Origin: Virgibacillus sp. SK37
GTDB taxonomy: Bacteria; Bacillota; Bacilli; Bacillales; Amphibacillaceae
Reading direction: 5' to 3'
Assembly: GCF_000725285.1 (NCBI RefSeq)
Contig: NZ_CP007161.1
Span: 3,386,213-3,450,212, forward strand
Length of the DNA: 64,000 bases
Made by a program: the position numbers and the translations under genes. The notes beneath the pieces are model-generated. The model had not been told where the DNA came from, did not search any database, and saw nothing but the letters and a program-made list of their open reading frames with translations. Shown one piece after another: positions 1 through 7,774 of this stretch. Numbering within the stretch: position 1 is the stretch's first letter; each line of letters begins with the position of its first letter.

Positions 1-190
1 TTTTCGAGGAGTCTTCATATTTTCCCTTCGCTAATGGCTATATTCCAACTAAAACCGAAGCTCAATAACAATTGTTTGGAGTGGAGTGCGTCATAGCATG
101 AGCTGAAGACACTAAACGGAGCGTAGCGGAGGAAGCGACTGAAGCCATGCCGCTGGCAAAGAAGACACTGTGAGAGCACGAATTATAGTG
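1..190. repeat. degenerate copy of the dispersed intergenic element
   Basis: This gene-free stretch resembles the elements at 7775-8318 and 20673-21197. Bases 5-33 correspond to the right end of their module A (gaggagtcttc followed by ttcccttcgct). Bases 72-178 are a diverged module B, recognisable by gcatgagctgaagac, ggagcgtagcggaggaagcg and gccatgccg. No open frame with a ribosome binding site is present. The copy is cut by the window start, so its left end cannot be seen. From here to 298 nothing else is apparent. Confidence 0.7.
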
Positions 191-300
191 ATCTTTCCTG
201 CAACAAAGTTTTTCAAAGTTAATTTATACCCCGATAGTTTCTTCACAGTTTTAGCCATTTTGCGAAGCAGTAGATATATTTGAACTATTTTCAAGCATAA

Positions 301-350
301 AAAGAAGCCGACATAAGTAAGGTCCGTCTTACTTCCTGTCGGCTTCTTTT
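301..350. terminator. bidirectional intrinsic terminator
   Basis: A long hairpin has outer arms aagaagccgaca and tgtcggcttctt and inner arms agtaag and cttact. It is flanked by A and T runs, so it can work on both strands. It lies about 120 bases beyond the stop of the ywhD-like gene and is the first terminator in that direction. Confidence 0.8.
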
Positions 351-467
351 TTGTCCTAGTAATACATGAGTAGCCCATGTACACATATTTTACAAATTTA
401 TAGCGCAAAGTACAAGATTTTAGAAGAATGTTCATGATTAAGTCACAAAATGTTCACTTTTTCAATT

Positions 468-989
468 TTACTCAGACAATGCCCCTTTCAATTCATCCGT
501 AGAATTACTCCACATCTCTCCATTAAAATCGACAAGGAAATCTTTTAGCAACTTTTTAGAGTGTTCATCCATATGCTCCACTATTATTTTACCTTTTAAT
601 GATTTCTCCATATGTGTTACATGCTGGGCCATGGATTTATATGCACGCTTGTTCGGGCGATCCACACGTAATTCACTTCCTGCTACACCAGCATAATATG
701 GACCATTCTCTCCACGCTCCACATTCACCCAGACAATCCAGTATAACCTTCCATTAGGAACGTCTTCCTTGTTGGGCATATATTTCACGCGGCGCTCTAT
801 ATCACTTCTTGCATGCATTGCTCCCATATCTACATAGGCACTGTTCTCTTCCGGGTCTACGATGACAGGTGACATATTTTCCAAGCTAATTGTCCCTGCA
901 CCATAACCCCCATGGCCATCTGTAGAATCATCTTTAATGATGGTAAAAGCATTCGTCTTTTTTTTATTGGAAGATTGATCCGAACTCAT
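468..989 (-). CDS. ywhD: YwhD family protein of unknown function
   Basis: This 173-residue protein carries the family's N-terminal block FTIIKDDSTDGHGGYGAG (about residues 15-32) and the central stretch RLYWIVWVNVERGENGPYY. These I recognise as the YwhD family of Bacillaceae. No membrane segment or signal peptide is visible, so it is probably cytosolic. The ATG is preceded by a strong AAAGGAGGG. It lies 72 bases downstream of ywgA on the same strand, and its order with ywgA and ywfO resembles B. subtilis. No biochemical function is known to me. Confidence 0.85.
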   Translation of the reverse strand: MSSDQSSNKKKTNAFTIIKDDSTDGHGGYGAGTISLENMSPVIVDPEENSAYVDMGAMHARSDIERRVKYMPNKEDVPNGRLYWIVWVNVERGENGPYYAGVAGSELRVDRPNKRAYKSMAQHVTHMEKSLKGKIIVEHMDEHSKKLLKDFLVDFNGEMWSNSTDELKGALSE

Positions 990-1061
990 CCCAACGCCCT
1001 CCTTTTATTTCTATTGTTTTCCATTGTAGCACAGGTATATACCTATATTCATATAACCCGC

Positions 1062-1556
1062 TTAATGCTTCAACTTACTAATGAAATCGTTCGCTTCCTG
1101 TATTTCCTGTTCGCTGTATTTTTGTTTTGGTTTTACTGTATGAACTTTATCGACGACCTGCTGAGCTGGCAAATAATCAAAGTAAAGCATGGTAGAAACA
1201 AGTTCAAGAAACCGTGAACTTCTCCCTTGTAGTAATCCTACTTGCCCACTAAAATCTGGCATGTCCATGCGGAATTGATTCAGAAACCCTTTTCCATCAT
1301 CCGTAATGGCATAGTTGTACTGATAATAGTTACTCTTTTCTTCCTTCACTTCCTCAATAAAACCCAAGTTACATAGTTCCTCTACGCGCAATGTCAGTTC
1401 TTCTGAGTATGGTCCGTAAAAGTGAAACTGGTATTTCTCTTCAAAGGGCACTTCACATTTTTGCAGTATGTATATCATCTTTTGTAGTTTCTTCCGACCG
1501 GTTACTTCCTTTGCAACAGAAAAAAATTGCATCAGCTTTGCATGATTACTTAGCAT
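1062..1556 (-). CDS. ywgA: YwgA family protein
   Basis: This 164-residue soluble protein starts MLSNHAKLMQFFSVAKEVTG, followed by RKKLQKMIYILQK, the typical opening of the YwgA family. The fold is probably a winged-helix-like bundle similar to SocA/Panacea-type proteins, but that is inference. Its start overlaps the last 11 bases of ywfO, and the ribosome binding site GGAGAGG lies inside the ywfO end. Translation of the two is therefore probably coupled. The function is unknown; the constant pairing with the HD-domain gene suggests a shared role. Confidence 0.85.
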   Translation of the reverse strand: MLSNHAKLMQFFSVAKEVTGRKKLQKMIYILQKCEVPFEEKYQFHFYGPYSEELTLRVEELCNLGFIEEVKEEKSNYYQYNYAITDDGKGFLNQFRMDMPDFSGQVGLLQGRSSRFLELVSTMLYFDYLPAQQVVDKVHTVKPKQKYSEQEIQEANDFISKLKH

Positions 1557-2865
1557 TTTCTACCTCTCCTTGACCGTATAAAATATCCTTAATCCGCTTT
1601 TTCGTGTGCTCATCCTTTAATTTTTCCAACATATCCTTAGGAAAATATAACTTATGGTCTGTCCGCTTTTTTCCTGAAATTGCTTCAACTATATCTGAAT
1701 GCCTGGACAACTCTTTTAAGCTACCATCAGGCATTAGTAGATGGATAGGAAGTCGTTCTTCCTCTTCTCCAGGCCGATAAAAGTCATAGGGTAAATCAGA
1801 CGAAGAATCGACCACGAGGTAATATTCCGGGTCAATACCTGCTTTTTGAAACAACCTGTATAATTCCATCCAATCATTCATTTGCAGATTGGGATTGAAT
1901 TCAATGTATTTAAAAAGGCGACGATTTAAGAACCGCTCACAAAGATCTTGTAATATTTCATCATCCTCTTCCTGCCATAGTTGGAAGTAATACGACACAA
2001 TACCCTCATCCAGCCTTAAATATTCCTGCAAATCTACCTTCCCCTTGAAAAAAGAGATAAAGTGCGTTGGTTCCAATTTAAATGTAAAATCCTCTGTTTC
2101 AAATAAAAACTTAGCCCGATGAAGTATTTTTGACAATATTACCTCTGCACTTCTTGTAACAGGGTGAAAGTATACCTGCCAATACATTTGATAGCGGCTC
2201 ATAATATAATCTTCCACTGCATGCATCCCTGTTGATTTTATAACAACCTGATCCTCCATCGGTCGCATCACGCGCAAAATACGTTCCATATCGAAGTGTC
2301 CATAGCTGACACCGGTAAAATAGGCATCCCTTTGGAGATAATCCATCCTGTCAGCATCAATTTGACTGGATATTAAACTGACAACCAACTTGTCTTCATA
2401 CGTTTTAGCAATAACATCTGCAACCGCCTGGTCAAACCCTGGTTCCACTAACTTCAAAATACGATTAACCTCGGTATCACCTAATATGATTGCCTGTGTA
2501 TATTGTTCATGATCCAACTTAAATACTTTCTCAAAGGAATGGGAAAACGGACCGTGACCTAAATCATGCAGTAATGCAGCACATAAGCAGAGCAATCGTT
2601 TTTCATTATTCCAATAAGGCCGTTCCTGAAAGTTATATATAATCCTTCTTACGATTTCATAAACACCAAGCGAGTGGTTAAACCGACTGTGCTCTGCCCC
2701 ATGGAACGTATAATTAGAAGTCCCCAGCTGTTTGATCCGGCGTAATCGTTGAAATTCAGGTGTAGCTATAAGATCCCATATGACACGGTCCTTGACATGT
2801 ACATACCTATGCACCGGATCTTTAAAAACTTTTTCTTCTACTAATTGCTCCTCTTTATAACACAT
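1546..2865 (-). CDS. ywfO: HD-domain phosphohydrolase (dNTPase-like), YwfO
   Basis: This 439-residue protein has an N-terminal HD domain. The metal ligands are visible as H64 (RFNHSLGVYE), H100-D101 (LLHDLGHGPFSHSFE) and D170 (SSQIDADRMDYL). These are signatures of the dGTPase/dNTP triphosphohydrolase branch, whose members cleave dNTP to nucleoside and triphosphate. The C-terminal half is helical and not assigned. The chosen ATG has GGATGGGAAG upstream. It is first gene of the ywfO-ywgA-ywhD run and diverges from lipL. Substrate specificity cannot be read from sequence. Confidence 0.85.
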   Translation of the reverse strand: MCYKEEQLVEEKVFKDPVHRYVHVKDRVIWDLIATPEFQRLRRIKQLGTSNYTFHGAEHSRFNHSLGVYEIVRRIIYNFQERPYWNNEKRLLCLCAALLHDLGHGPFSHSFEKVFKLDHEQYTQAIILGDTEVNRILKLVEPGFDQAVADVIAKTYEDKLVVSLISSQIDADRMDYLQRDAYFTGVSYGHFDMERILRVMRPMEDQVVIKSTGMHAVEDYIMSRYQMYWQVYFHPVTRSAEVILSKILHRAKFLFETEDFTFKLEPTHFISFFKGKVDLQEYLRLDEGIVSYYFQLWQEEDDEILQDLCERFLNRRLFKYIEFNPNLQMNDWMELYRLFQKAGIDPEYYLVVDSSSDLPYDFYRPGEEEERLPIHLLMPDGSLKELSRHSDIVEAISGKKRTDHKLYFPKDMLEKLKDEHTKKRIKDILYGQGEVENAK

Positions 2866-2962
2866 GACTTCCCATCCGTTTCTTTTCGACTATTTCTTTT
2901 TATTATATAATAGTTGGAGAAACTAAAAAAGAGATAACAAGTATTCAGATTAGGAGATCATT

Positions 2963-3814
2963 ATGAAAAACTGGAAAGACATCATTCGACATACAACATT
3001 TCGTTATATAGACCATTCTGTTGATAAAAAATATACATCTAATGCCATGACATCCTTTGCAATAGATGATGCATTAGCCATTTCCGTTAGTAATGAAGCT
3101 TCCCCGCCTGCAGTACGCTTATGGGTCCACCCAAATACGATAGTGTTAGGCATTCCGGATGCCAAACTTCCCCATATCGAAGAGGGAGTTATGTATTTGG
3201 CCAGCGAGGACTACAATGTCATAGTTAGAAATTCCGGAGGTCTCGCCGTAGCCTTGGATGAGGGGGTACTCAATATTTCCCTAGTTCTTCCTAACGTAAA
3301 GCATATCTCCATCTATGATTGTTATGAGGCAATGGTTAGCTTTGTTCAATATATGCTGCGTGATTTAACAGAGGAAATTAAGGCATATGAAATAGAGGAT
3401 TCCTATTGCCCGGGAGATTATGATTTAAGTATTAACGGCAAAAAGTTTGCGGGTATTTCTCAGCGACGCGTTAAAGATGGTGCCGCTATTCAAATCTATT
3501 TGGATGTGGAAGGAGACAGTCACCAGCGTGCTTCTATGATTAGGAAATTTTATGATATTAGTAAGCGTGGGGAACAGACAAATTTCAGTTTTCCAGAGGT
3601 AAATCCCAATGTAATGGGATCCCTGTCTGATCTGTTAGGAATAGAAATATCCGTAGACAATATGAAAAAGCGAGTATATCAAGCGTTACGTGATTTCACA
3701 GAGGAAATTACTGAAAATCAATTAACTACAGAAGAAATAGCGACCTTCAACAAACGCTATACGTTAATGGAGAAGCGTAATGAAGCCATCACAGAAATTA
3801 TTGAAAGCAAATAA
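2963..3814 (+). CDS. lipL: octanoyl-[GcvH]:protein N-octanoyltransferase LipL
   Basis: This 283-residue protein of the BPL/LplA/LipB fold matches LipL (B. subtilis YwfL) in length and context. LipL moves octanoyl groups from GcvH to E2 subunits of 2-oxo acid dehydrogenases. The likely nucleophile is C149 in DSYCPGDYDLSI, equivalent to the essential Cys of LipL. The segment VRNSGGLAVALDEGVLNISL (about residues 88-107) is the substrate-binding RRxxGG-type motif of the superfamily. AGGAG precedes the ATG. The neighbour pta is the same as in B. subtilis. An LplA ligase is the less likely alternative. Confidence 0.88.
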   Translation: MKNWKDIIRHTTFRYIDHSVDKKYTSNAMTSFAIDDALAISVSNEASPPAVRLWVHPNTIVLGIPDAKLPHIEEGVMYLASEDYNVIVRNSGGLAVALDEGVLNISLVLPNVKHISIYDCYEAMVSFVQYMLRDLTEEIKAYEIEDSYCPGDYDLSINGKKFAGISQRRVKDGAAIQIYLDVEGDSHQRASMIRKFYDISKRGEQTNFSFPEVNPNVMGSLSDLLGIEISVDNMKKRVYQALRDFTEEITENQLTTEEIATFNKRYTLMEKRNEAITEIIESK

Positions 3815-3861
3815 AGCCGTACGTAGCCTCCTTGAATAACTCGGAGGCACGCTACGGCCTT
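3814..3861. terminator. terminator between lipL and pta
   Basis: Imperfect arms AAGCCGTACGTAGCCTCC and GGAGGCACGCTACGGCCTT form a hairpin immediately after the lipL stop codon. It lies between two convergent genes and is followed by a short T-rich stretch. Confidence 0.7.
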
Positions 3862-3919
3862 ATTCTGTACTCTTCGCTTTGTAGAGTTATTAATAGAAAA
3901 CAATGCAGATAATAATACT

Positions 3920-4891
3920 TTATTCAGCCTGGGCCGCGGTAATTAAAGCAAGCTTATACACATCGTCAGCACTACAGCCTCTGGACAAATCATTTACCGG
4001 CTTATTTAAACCTTGTAAAATCGGACCTACTGCTTCAAATTCACCAAGTCGTTGAGCAATTTTGTATCCAATATTCCCCGCTTCCAAGCTAGGAAAAATA
4101 AATACATTTGCATCTCCCTGCAATACGGAATCAGGAGCCTTTTTCTCAGCAACACTTGGAACAAAGGCAGCATCGAATTGAAATTCTCCGTCAATAATGA
4201 GATCAGGGTTTTTCTCTTTAGCTATTTTAAGTGCTTCCTCCACTTTTTCCGTCTCTGGAGACTTTGCAGAGCCTTTCGTAGAAAAGCTAAGCATCGCCAC
4301 ACGTGGATCTACATCGAAAAGCTTCCCTGTAACAGCACTTTCCACGGCAATTTCTGCTAAATCCTGGCTATCTGGAGAAATATTGATAGCACAATCGGCG
4401 AAAACGTATTTTTCGTCTCCTCGAACCATAATAAACACGCCGGAAGTTTTCTTAATACCTTCCTTTGTCTTAATAATTTGTAAAGCTGGACGAACCGTGT
4501 CTGCTGTCGAATGTGTTGCTCCACTAACCAGACCATCTGCCTGATTCATATACACGAGCATCGTTCCAAAGTAATTCTCATCCTGTAATATCGTTTGCGC
4601 TTCCTCTTTTGTTACCTTTCCTTTTCGACGTTCCACAAAGGTTTCAACCATTACATCCATTTCCGCGAATTCTGCCGGATCCATTATTTTGCATGAAGAC
4701 ACATTTACACCGTACTCCTCTGCTTTATGTCGAATATCGGCTTTCTTCCCAATTAGAATTGGTGCCAAAATCCCTGCTGCTCCCAGCTGGCTGGCAGCCT
4801 TTAAGATCCGTTCATCTTGCCCTTCCGGAAAAACGATTGATTTATTTTGTCCGGTAACTTTTTCTTCCAACTGATCAAATAACTGGCTCAT
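3920..4891 (-). CDS. pta: phosphate acetyltransferase
   Basis: This 323-residue single-domain enzyme of the PTA_PTB family interconverts acetyl-CoA and acetyl phosphate in overflow metabolism. Diagnostic blocks are NKSIVFPEGQDERILKAA near the N-terminus, DGLVSGATHSTADTVRPALQ at about 125-144 and FIFPSLEAGNIGYKIAQRL at about 263-281. The length equals that of the short Bacillus type without the N-terminal regulatory domains of enterobacterial Pta. GGAGGGATG lies before the ATG. It sits between lipL and hemQ as in B. subtilis. I did not find a convincing cre site in the 200 bases upstream. Confidence 0.95.
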   Translation of the reverse strand: MSQLFDQLEEKVTGQNKSIVFPEGQDERILKAASQLGAAGILAPILIGKKADIRHKAEEYGVNVSSCKIMDPAEFAEMDVMVETFVERRKGKVTKEEAQTILQDENYFGTMLVYMNQADGLVSGATHSTADTVRPALQIIKTKEGIKKTSGVFIMVRGDEKYVFADCAINISPDSQDLAEIAVESAVTGKLFDVDPRVAMLSFSTKGSAKSPETEKVEEALKIAKEKNPDLIIDGEFQFDAAFVPSVAEKKAPDSVLQGDANVFIFPSLEAGNIGYKIAQRLGEFEAVGPILQGLNKPVNDLSRGCSADDVYKLALITAAQAE

Positions 4892-5129
4892 GGGTTCATC
4901 CCTCCATCGATTTTTATACCTAAATTGTAGACTAAGAACACATCTTTTTAAAGTCGGAGTCCACTAGCATTTCAGTGTTTTAAAATAGTTATGACATTCC
5001 AGTGACAGAAAGGAAAAACACTCACATTCTTTTCCTTCATCTGAAATCGTACCCCATGAATATCTTACCCCAATTATGATATAGTAAAAACAGATGAAAC
5101 TTATTTACAATTATGAAGGAGAGATACAT

Positions 5130-5879
5130 ATGGTAGAAGCAGTAGAAACAATGGATGGCTGGTGTAGTTTGCATGATTTCCGCTCCATTGATTGGACCGC
5201 TTGGAAGCTTGCATCAGAATTAGAACGCGAAGAAGCAATTCACAGCCTGGAAAAACTGATGACCAAATGGGAAAAGGTTGAAGAAGAAAAAAACGGAAGT
5301 CAAGTTCTCTATAAAATAGTCGGCCAAAAAGCTGATTTCATGTTTATGTTCCTCCGTCCAACAATGAACGAGTTAAATGATATTGAAACAGAATTAAACA
5401 AATCAAAAATGGGTGAATTTCTTATTCCTGTTCATTCCTACGTATCCATTATCGAGCTAGCTAAATACCGTCCTGCCAAAGATGGTGTTGATCCTGAAAC
5501 TTTACCGGAAACGCAAGCACGTTTAAAGCCAATACTACCAAAATGGGAACATATCTGTTTTTATCCAATGGACAGACGTCGTCAGGGAGAAGAGAATTGG
5601 TATACACTGGAAAAAGATGTGCGCGGAAAGCTTTTATATGAACATAGTAAAACCGGAAGAAAATACGCAGGAAAAATCAAGCAGTTTATTACAGGTTCTA
5701 TTGGTCTCGATGACTGGGAATGGGGAGTTACGCTATTTGCTCATGAACCATTAGAATTTAAAAATATTGTGTATGAAATGCGTTTTGATGAAGTTAGCTC
5801 CCGTTATGGTGAATTCGGAGAGTTTTTCATTGGAAATTACCTTCCAAAAGAAGAGGTCGCTTCCTACCTAAAAGTCTAA
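5130..5879 (+). CDS. hemQ: coproheme decarboxylase HemQ (ChdC)
   Basis: This 249-residue enzyme performs the last step of the coproporphyrin-dependent haem pathway of Gram-positive bacteria, decarboxylating coproheme to haem b with peroxide. From the chosen start, Y145 lies in HICFYPMDRRR and H172 in YEHSKTGRKYAG. They match the catalytic Tyr and the proximal iron ligand of the Geobacillus enzyme. The frame is open from 5094, but AAGGAGAG precedes the ATG at 5130, and MVEAVETMDGW aligns with known N-termini. It is flanked by pta and gerQ as in B. subtilis. Confidence 0.93.
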   Translation: MVEAVETMDGWCSLHDFRSIDWTAWKLASELEREEAIHSLEKLMTKWEKVEEEKNGSQVLYKIVGQKADFMFMFLRPTMNELNDIETELNKSKMGEFLIPVHSYVSIIELAKYRPAKDGVDPETLPETQARLKPILPKWEHICFYPMDRRRQGEENWYTLEKDVRGKLLYEHSKTGRKYAGKIKQFITGSIGLDDWEWGVTLFAHEPLEFKNIVYEMRFDEVSSRYGEFGEFFIGNYLPKEEVASYLKV

Positions 5880-5889
5880 TATTTACGAA

Positions 5890-5923
5890 AGAAGAGTCGT
5901 TCAAAGGAAACGGCTCTTTTTTG
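5890..5923 (+). terminator. hemQ terminator
   Basis: GAGTCGTT and AACGGCTC form a short stem directly behind the hemQ stop codon. It is followed by TTTTTT. Confidence 0.8.
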
Positions 5924-5956
5924 TGTTCATTCATAATTTTGACGCAGCATTTCTTT

Positions 5957-5986
5957 GTCATCTTTTTTCTTCCATGGGCATACATA
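5957..5986 (+). promoter_or_regulatory. sigma-E-type promoter for the cwlJ remnant and gerQ
   Basis: GTCATCTT (5957-5964), a 14-base spacer and CATACATA (5979-5986) match the mother-cell sigma-E pattern GTCATATT-N14-CATACAnT with one mismatch in each box. It lies about 50 bases before the cwlJ remnant start. In B. subtilis the cwlJ-gerQ pair is transcribed in the mother cell by sigma-E, so position and expectation agree. Confidence 0.7.
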
Positions 5987-6034
5987 TAATTTAGTGAGTA
6001 TGTATCATGCTTTTTGCAGAAATGAGGATATATC

Positions 6035-6160
6035 ATGGCAGTGGTTGCACGTACGGAAAAAGACGTTGAGCTTCTCGATCGTCTGATGCGTGCAGAAGCT
6101 GAGGGGAGCAGTCTATCGTTAGTCTTATGTATTGTTTATTTTAAGGAGGTTATTTTATGA
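6035..6160 (+). pseudogene. cwlJ: cwlJ remnant (5' end of spore cortex hydrolase gene)
   Basis: A 41-codon frame starts MAVVARTEKDVELLDRLMRA and continues EAEG. This matches the CwlJ N-terminus (in B. subtilis MAVVRATSEDVDLMARLLRA then EAEGEG, from memory). After codon 24 the resemblance stops, and the frame runs 17 codons into a TGA that overlaps the gerQ ATG. GAGG precedes the start. CwlJ normally has about 142 residues and sits directly before gerQ, so roughly 350 bases appear deleted while promoter, start and the gerQ ribosome site remain. Only the first part of the catalytic domain survives, so it cannot be an active hydrolase. Confidence 0.8.
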
Positions 6161-6618
6161 GTGAAAAGAACAACAAGAACCAATATACAGGAAATCCATA
6201 TCAAGTTTATCCTTATTACTATCCACAAACTTCACCAGCCTACTATCCAGCCAATCAGCAAAGACAGTATCCTACCTATCAACAGCAGCCTCAGCAGCAG
6301 ACACAAGTCCCTACTACACAGGAGCAAGGAATGCTACCAATACAGGAATCGTATATCGAAAATATTTTACGCTTAAATAGAGGCAAAAAGGCAACCGTCT
6401 ATATGACCTTTGAAAATAACACCCAGTGGAATGCGAAGGTTTTCAAAGGAGTGATTGAGGCAGCTGGGAGAGACCATCTTATATTAAGTGATCCGCAAAC
6501 AGGAAAAAGGTACTTATTGTTAATGATTTACTTGGACTATGTCACGTTTGATGAAGAGATAAACTACTCCTATCCGTATGACGGCAGTGGTCAAATGTCT
6601 ATGTATTCTCCAAGATAG
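6157..6618 (+). CDS. gerQ: spore coat protein GerQ
   Basis: This 153-residue protein has a low-complexity N-terminal half rich in Tyr, Pro and Gln (YPYYYPQTSPAYYP, QQQPQQQTQ) and a conserved C-terminal GerQ domain from about residue 65 (ESYIENILRLNRGKKATVYM). GerQ sits in the inner coat, is crosslinked through Gln/Lys by transglutaminase, and is needed to place CwlJ in the spore. AAGGAGG precedes the ATG. The gene is intact although its partner cwlJ immediately upstream is truncated, so it must act with a CwlJ encoded elsewhere or has a separate role. Confidence 0.92.
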   Translation: MSEKNNKNQYTGNPYQVYPYYYPQTSPAYYPANQQRQYPTYQQQPQQQTQVPTTQEQGMLPIQESYIENILRLNRGKKATVYMTFENNTQWNAKVFKGVIEAAGRDHLILSDPQTGKRYLLLMIYLDYVTFDEEINYSYPYDGSGQMSMYSPR

Positions 6619-6645
6619 GAAATAGACCAGACACATAGCCATGAA

Positions 6646-6689
6646 CTGAAAAAGGATGGCACCTACACGATCAGGGCATCCTTTTTCAG
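6646..6689 (+). terminator. hairpin after gerQ
   Basis: Perfect 13-base arms CTGAAAAAGGATG and CATCCTTTTTCAG lie 28 bases beyond the gerQ stop. The T run is inside the 3' arm rather than after it, so termination strength is uncertain. Confidence 0.65.
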
Positions 6690-6728
6690 CCATTTCAATA
6701 AAGAAAGGTATGGAGAGGAGCCCATCTA

Positions 6729-6980
6729 ATGCGCCATCCGTATACTAAATTAATCCGATTAGAAATTATATCTATTATATGTGCGCTGGTTGTGGGGACC
6801 CTAGCACTTATCAAAGGCTTTATTACGCTCATTTTTCTATGCCTTTATTTAATCTCTCTCAGTTTGATTGTTGATGCTTTAATCAACATTCATACTAACC
6901 AAGCTCATCAAGCAGCAAAACAAGTGTTTCGGGCCATCTTACTATTTATATTTACTACTTATTTCATTTTTAAATTATAA
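6729..6980 (+). CDS. small membrane protein of unknown function
   Basis: This 83-residue, very hydrophobic protein has probable membrane helices at about residues 10-28, 30-48 and 66-82. A basic start (MRHPYTKLIR) precedes the first. GGAGAGGAG stands 8 bases before the ATG, which supports translation. I do not recognise a family. It follows the gerQ terminator and converges with ywdK. The two stop codons abut in one TTATAA, leaving no room for a terminator between them. Confidence 0.6.
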   Translation: MRHPYTKLIRLEIISIICALVVGTLALIKGFITLIFLCLYLISLSLIVDALINIHTNQAHQAAKQVFRAILLFIFTTYFIFKL

Positions 6981-7343
6981 TGCTTTCATAATCACTGTTC
7001 CTAAGATCACCCAACCAATTAGAAAAGCTACTCCTCCCAATGGAGTAATCATTGCAAAGGTTTTAATTGCTGTTGTTGAGTAAATATAAAGGCTTCCTGA
7101 AAAAAGAATGATTCCTATAAAGAACATCCATCCAGCCCAGCCGATGCCACTACCGGTAATTTTTGTTGTTAACAATCCGGTAACTAGTAACGCCATAGTG
7201 TGAAACATTTGATAGTTAACCGCTTTTTCCCACGTAGACAAAGCTTTTTCAGAAATCTTCCCTTCTAGGCCATGTGCGCCGAATGCTCCCAAGGCTACTG
7301 CCAAAAAGCCATTAATTACTCCAAGTAATAAAAACAATTTCAT
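6975..7343 (-). CDS. ywdK: DUF423 membrane protein YwdK
   Basis: This 122-residue membrane protein of the DUF423 family has about four helices. The family pattern FLAVALGAFGAHGLEGK appears at about residues 13-29 and PLGGVAFLIGWVILG near the end. The function is unknown. GGGGAG lies before the ATG. It follows ywdI by 20 bases on the same strand, so the two form an operon as in the ywd cluster of B. subtilis. Confidence 0.88.
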   Translation of the reverse strand: MKLFLLLGVINGFLAVALGAFGAHGLEGKISEKALSTWEKAVNYQMFHTMALLVTGLLTTKITGSGIGWAGWMFFIGIILFSGSLYIYSTTAIKTFAMITPLGGVAFLIGWVILGTVIMKAL

Positions 7344-7363
7344 TGTAATACTCCCCTTCTATG

Positions 7364-7657
7364 TTAAAAATCAAATAAGGAATCACCGTTTGCTTCTTCA
7401 TGATCAATTGCTGATTTATTTACTGAGGGCTTGCCAGCGTTTGCCTTTCCAATCATTGCTTTCATTTCTTCTGGTGAGATTTCATTACGATCTAGTTGAA
7501 CACTTTTCGAAGTCTCTCCGGATTCCAGCAATAAATCACATAATAGACGGATGTTGCTTATTGATTTAGACATTTTTTCCGGATTATCCGCCCATTTCTC
7601 TGCACGGCTTAACTCTTCCTTCATTTTTGTTATAATCGTTTCATTTGCTACTGCCAT
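7364..7657 (-). CDS. ywdI: YwdI-like protein (DUF5327)
   Basis: This 97-residue soluble protein is largely helical (MAVANETIITKMKEELSRAE at the start) with a charged, low-complexity tail. Length, N-terminus and position next to ywdK fit the YwdI/DUF5327 family, although the similarity is modest and I rely partly on gene order. The ATG is preceded by GGAGCG. Nothing is known to me of its function. Confidence 0.65.
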   Translation of the reverse strand: MAVANETIITKMKEELSRAEKWADNPEKMSKSISNIRLLCDLLLESGETSKSVQLDRNEISPEEMKAMIGKANAGKPSVNKSAIDHEEANGDSLFDF

Positions 7658-7774
7658 TTACGATCGCTCCTTCCAATCGATTCAACTGCCATTATATCAT
7701 GTTATTCCATGAAATTAACTAATGAAGGATTCGGACAACCTACTTTTTCAAATGTTAGTTAACGCTGCGCAGTT

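Noticed and set aside
112-435. 107-residue open frame on the minus strand
   Set aside because: It runs across the repeat element and the terminator at 301-350 and lacks a ribosome site; not a gene.
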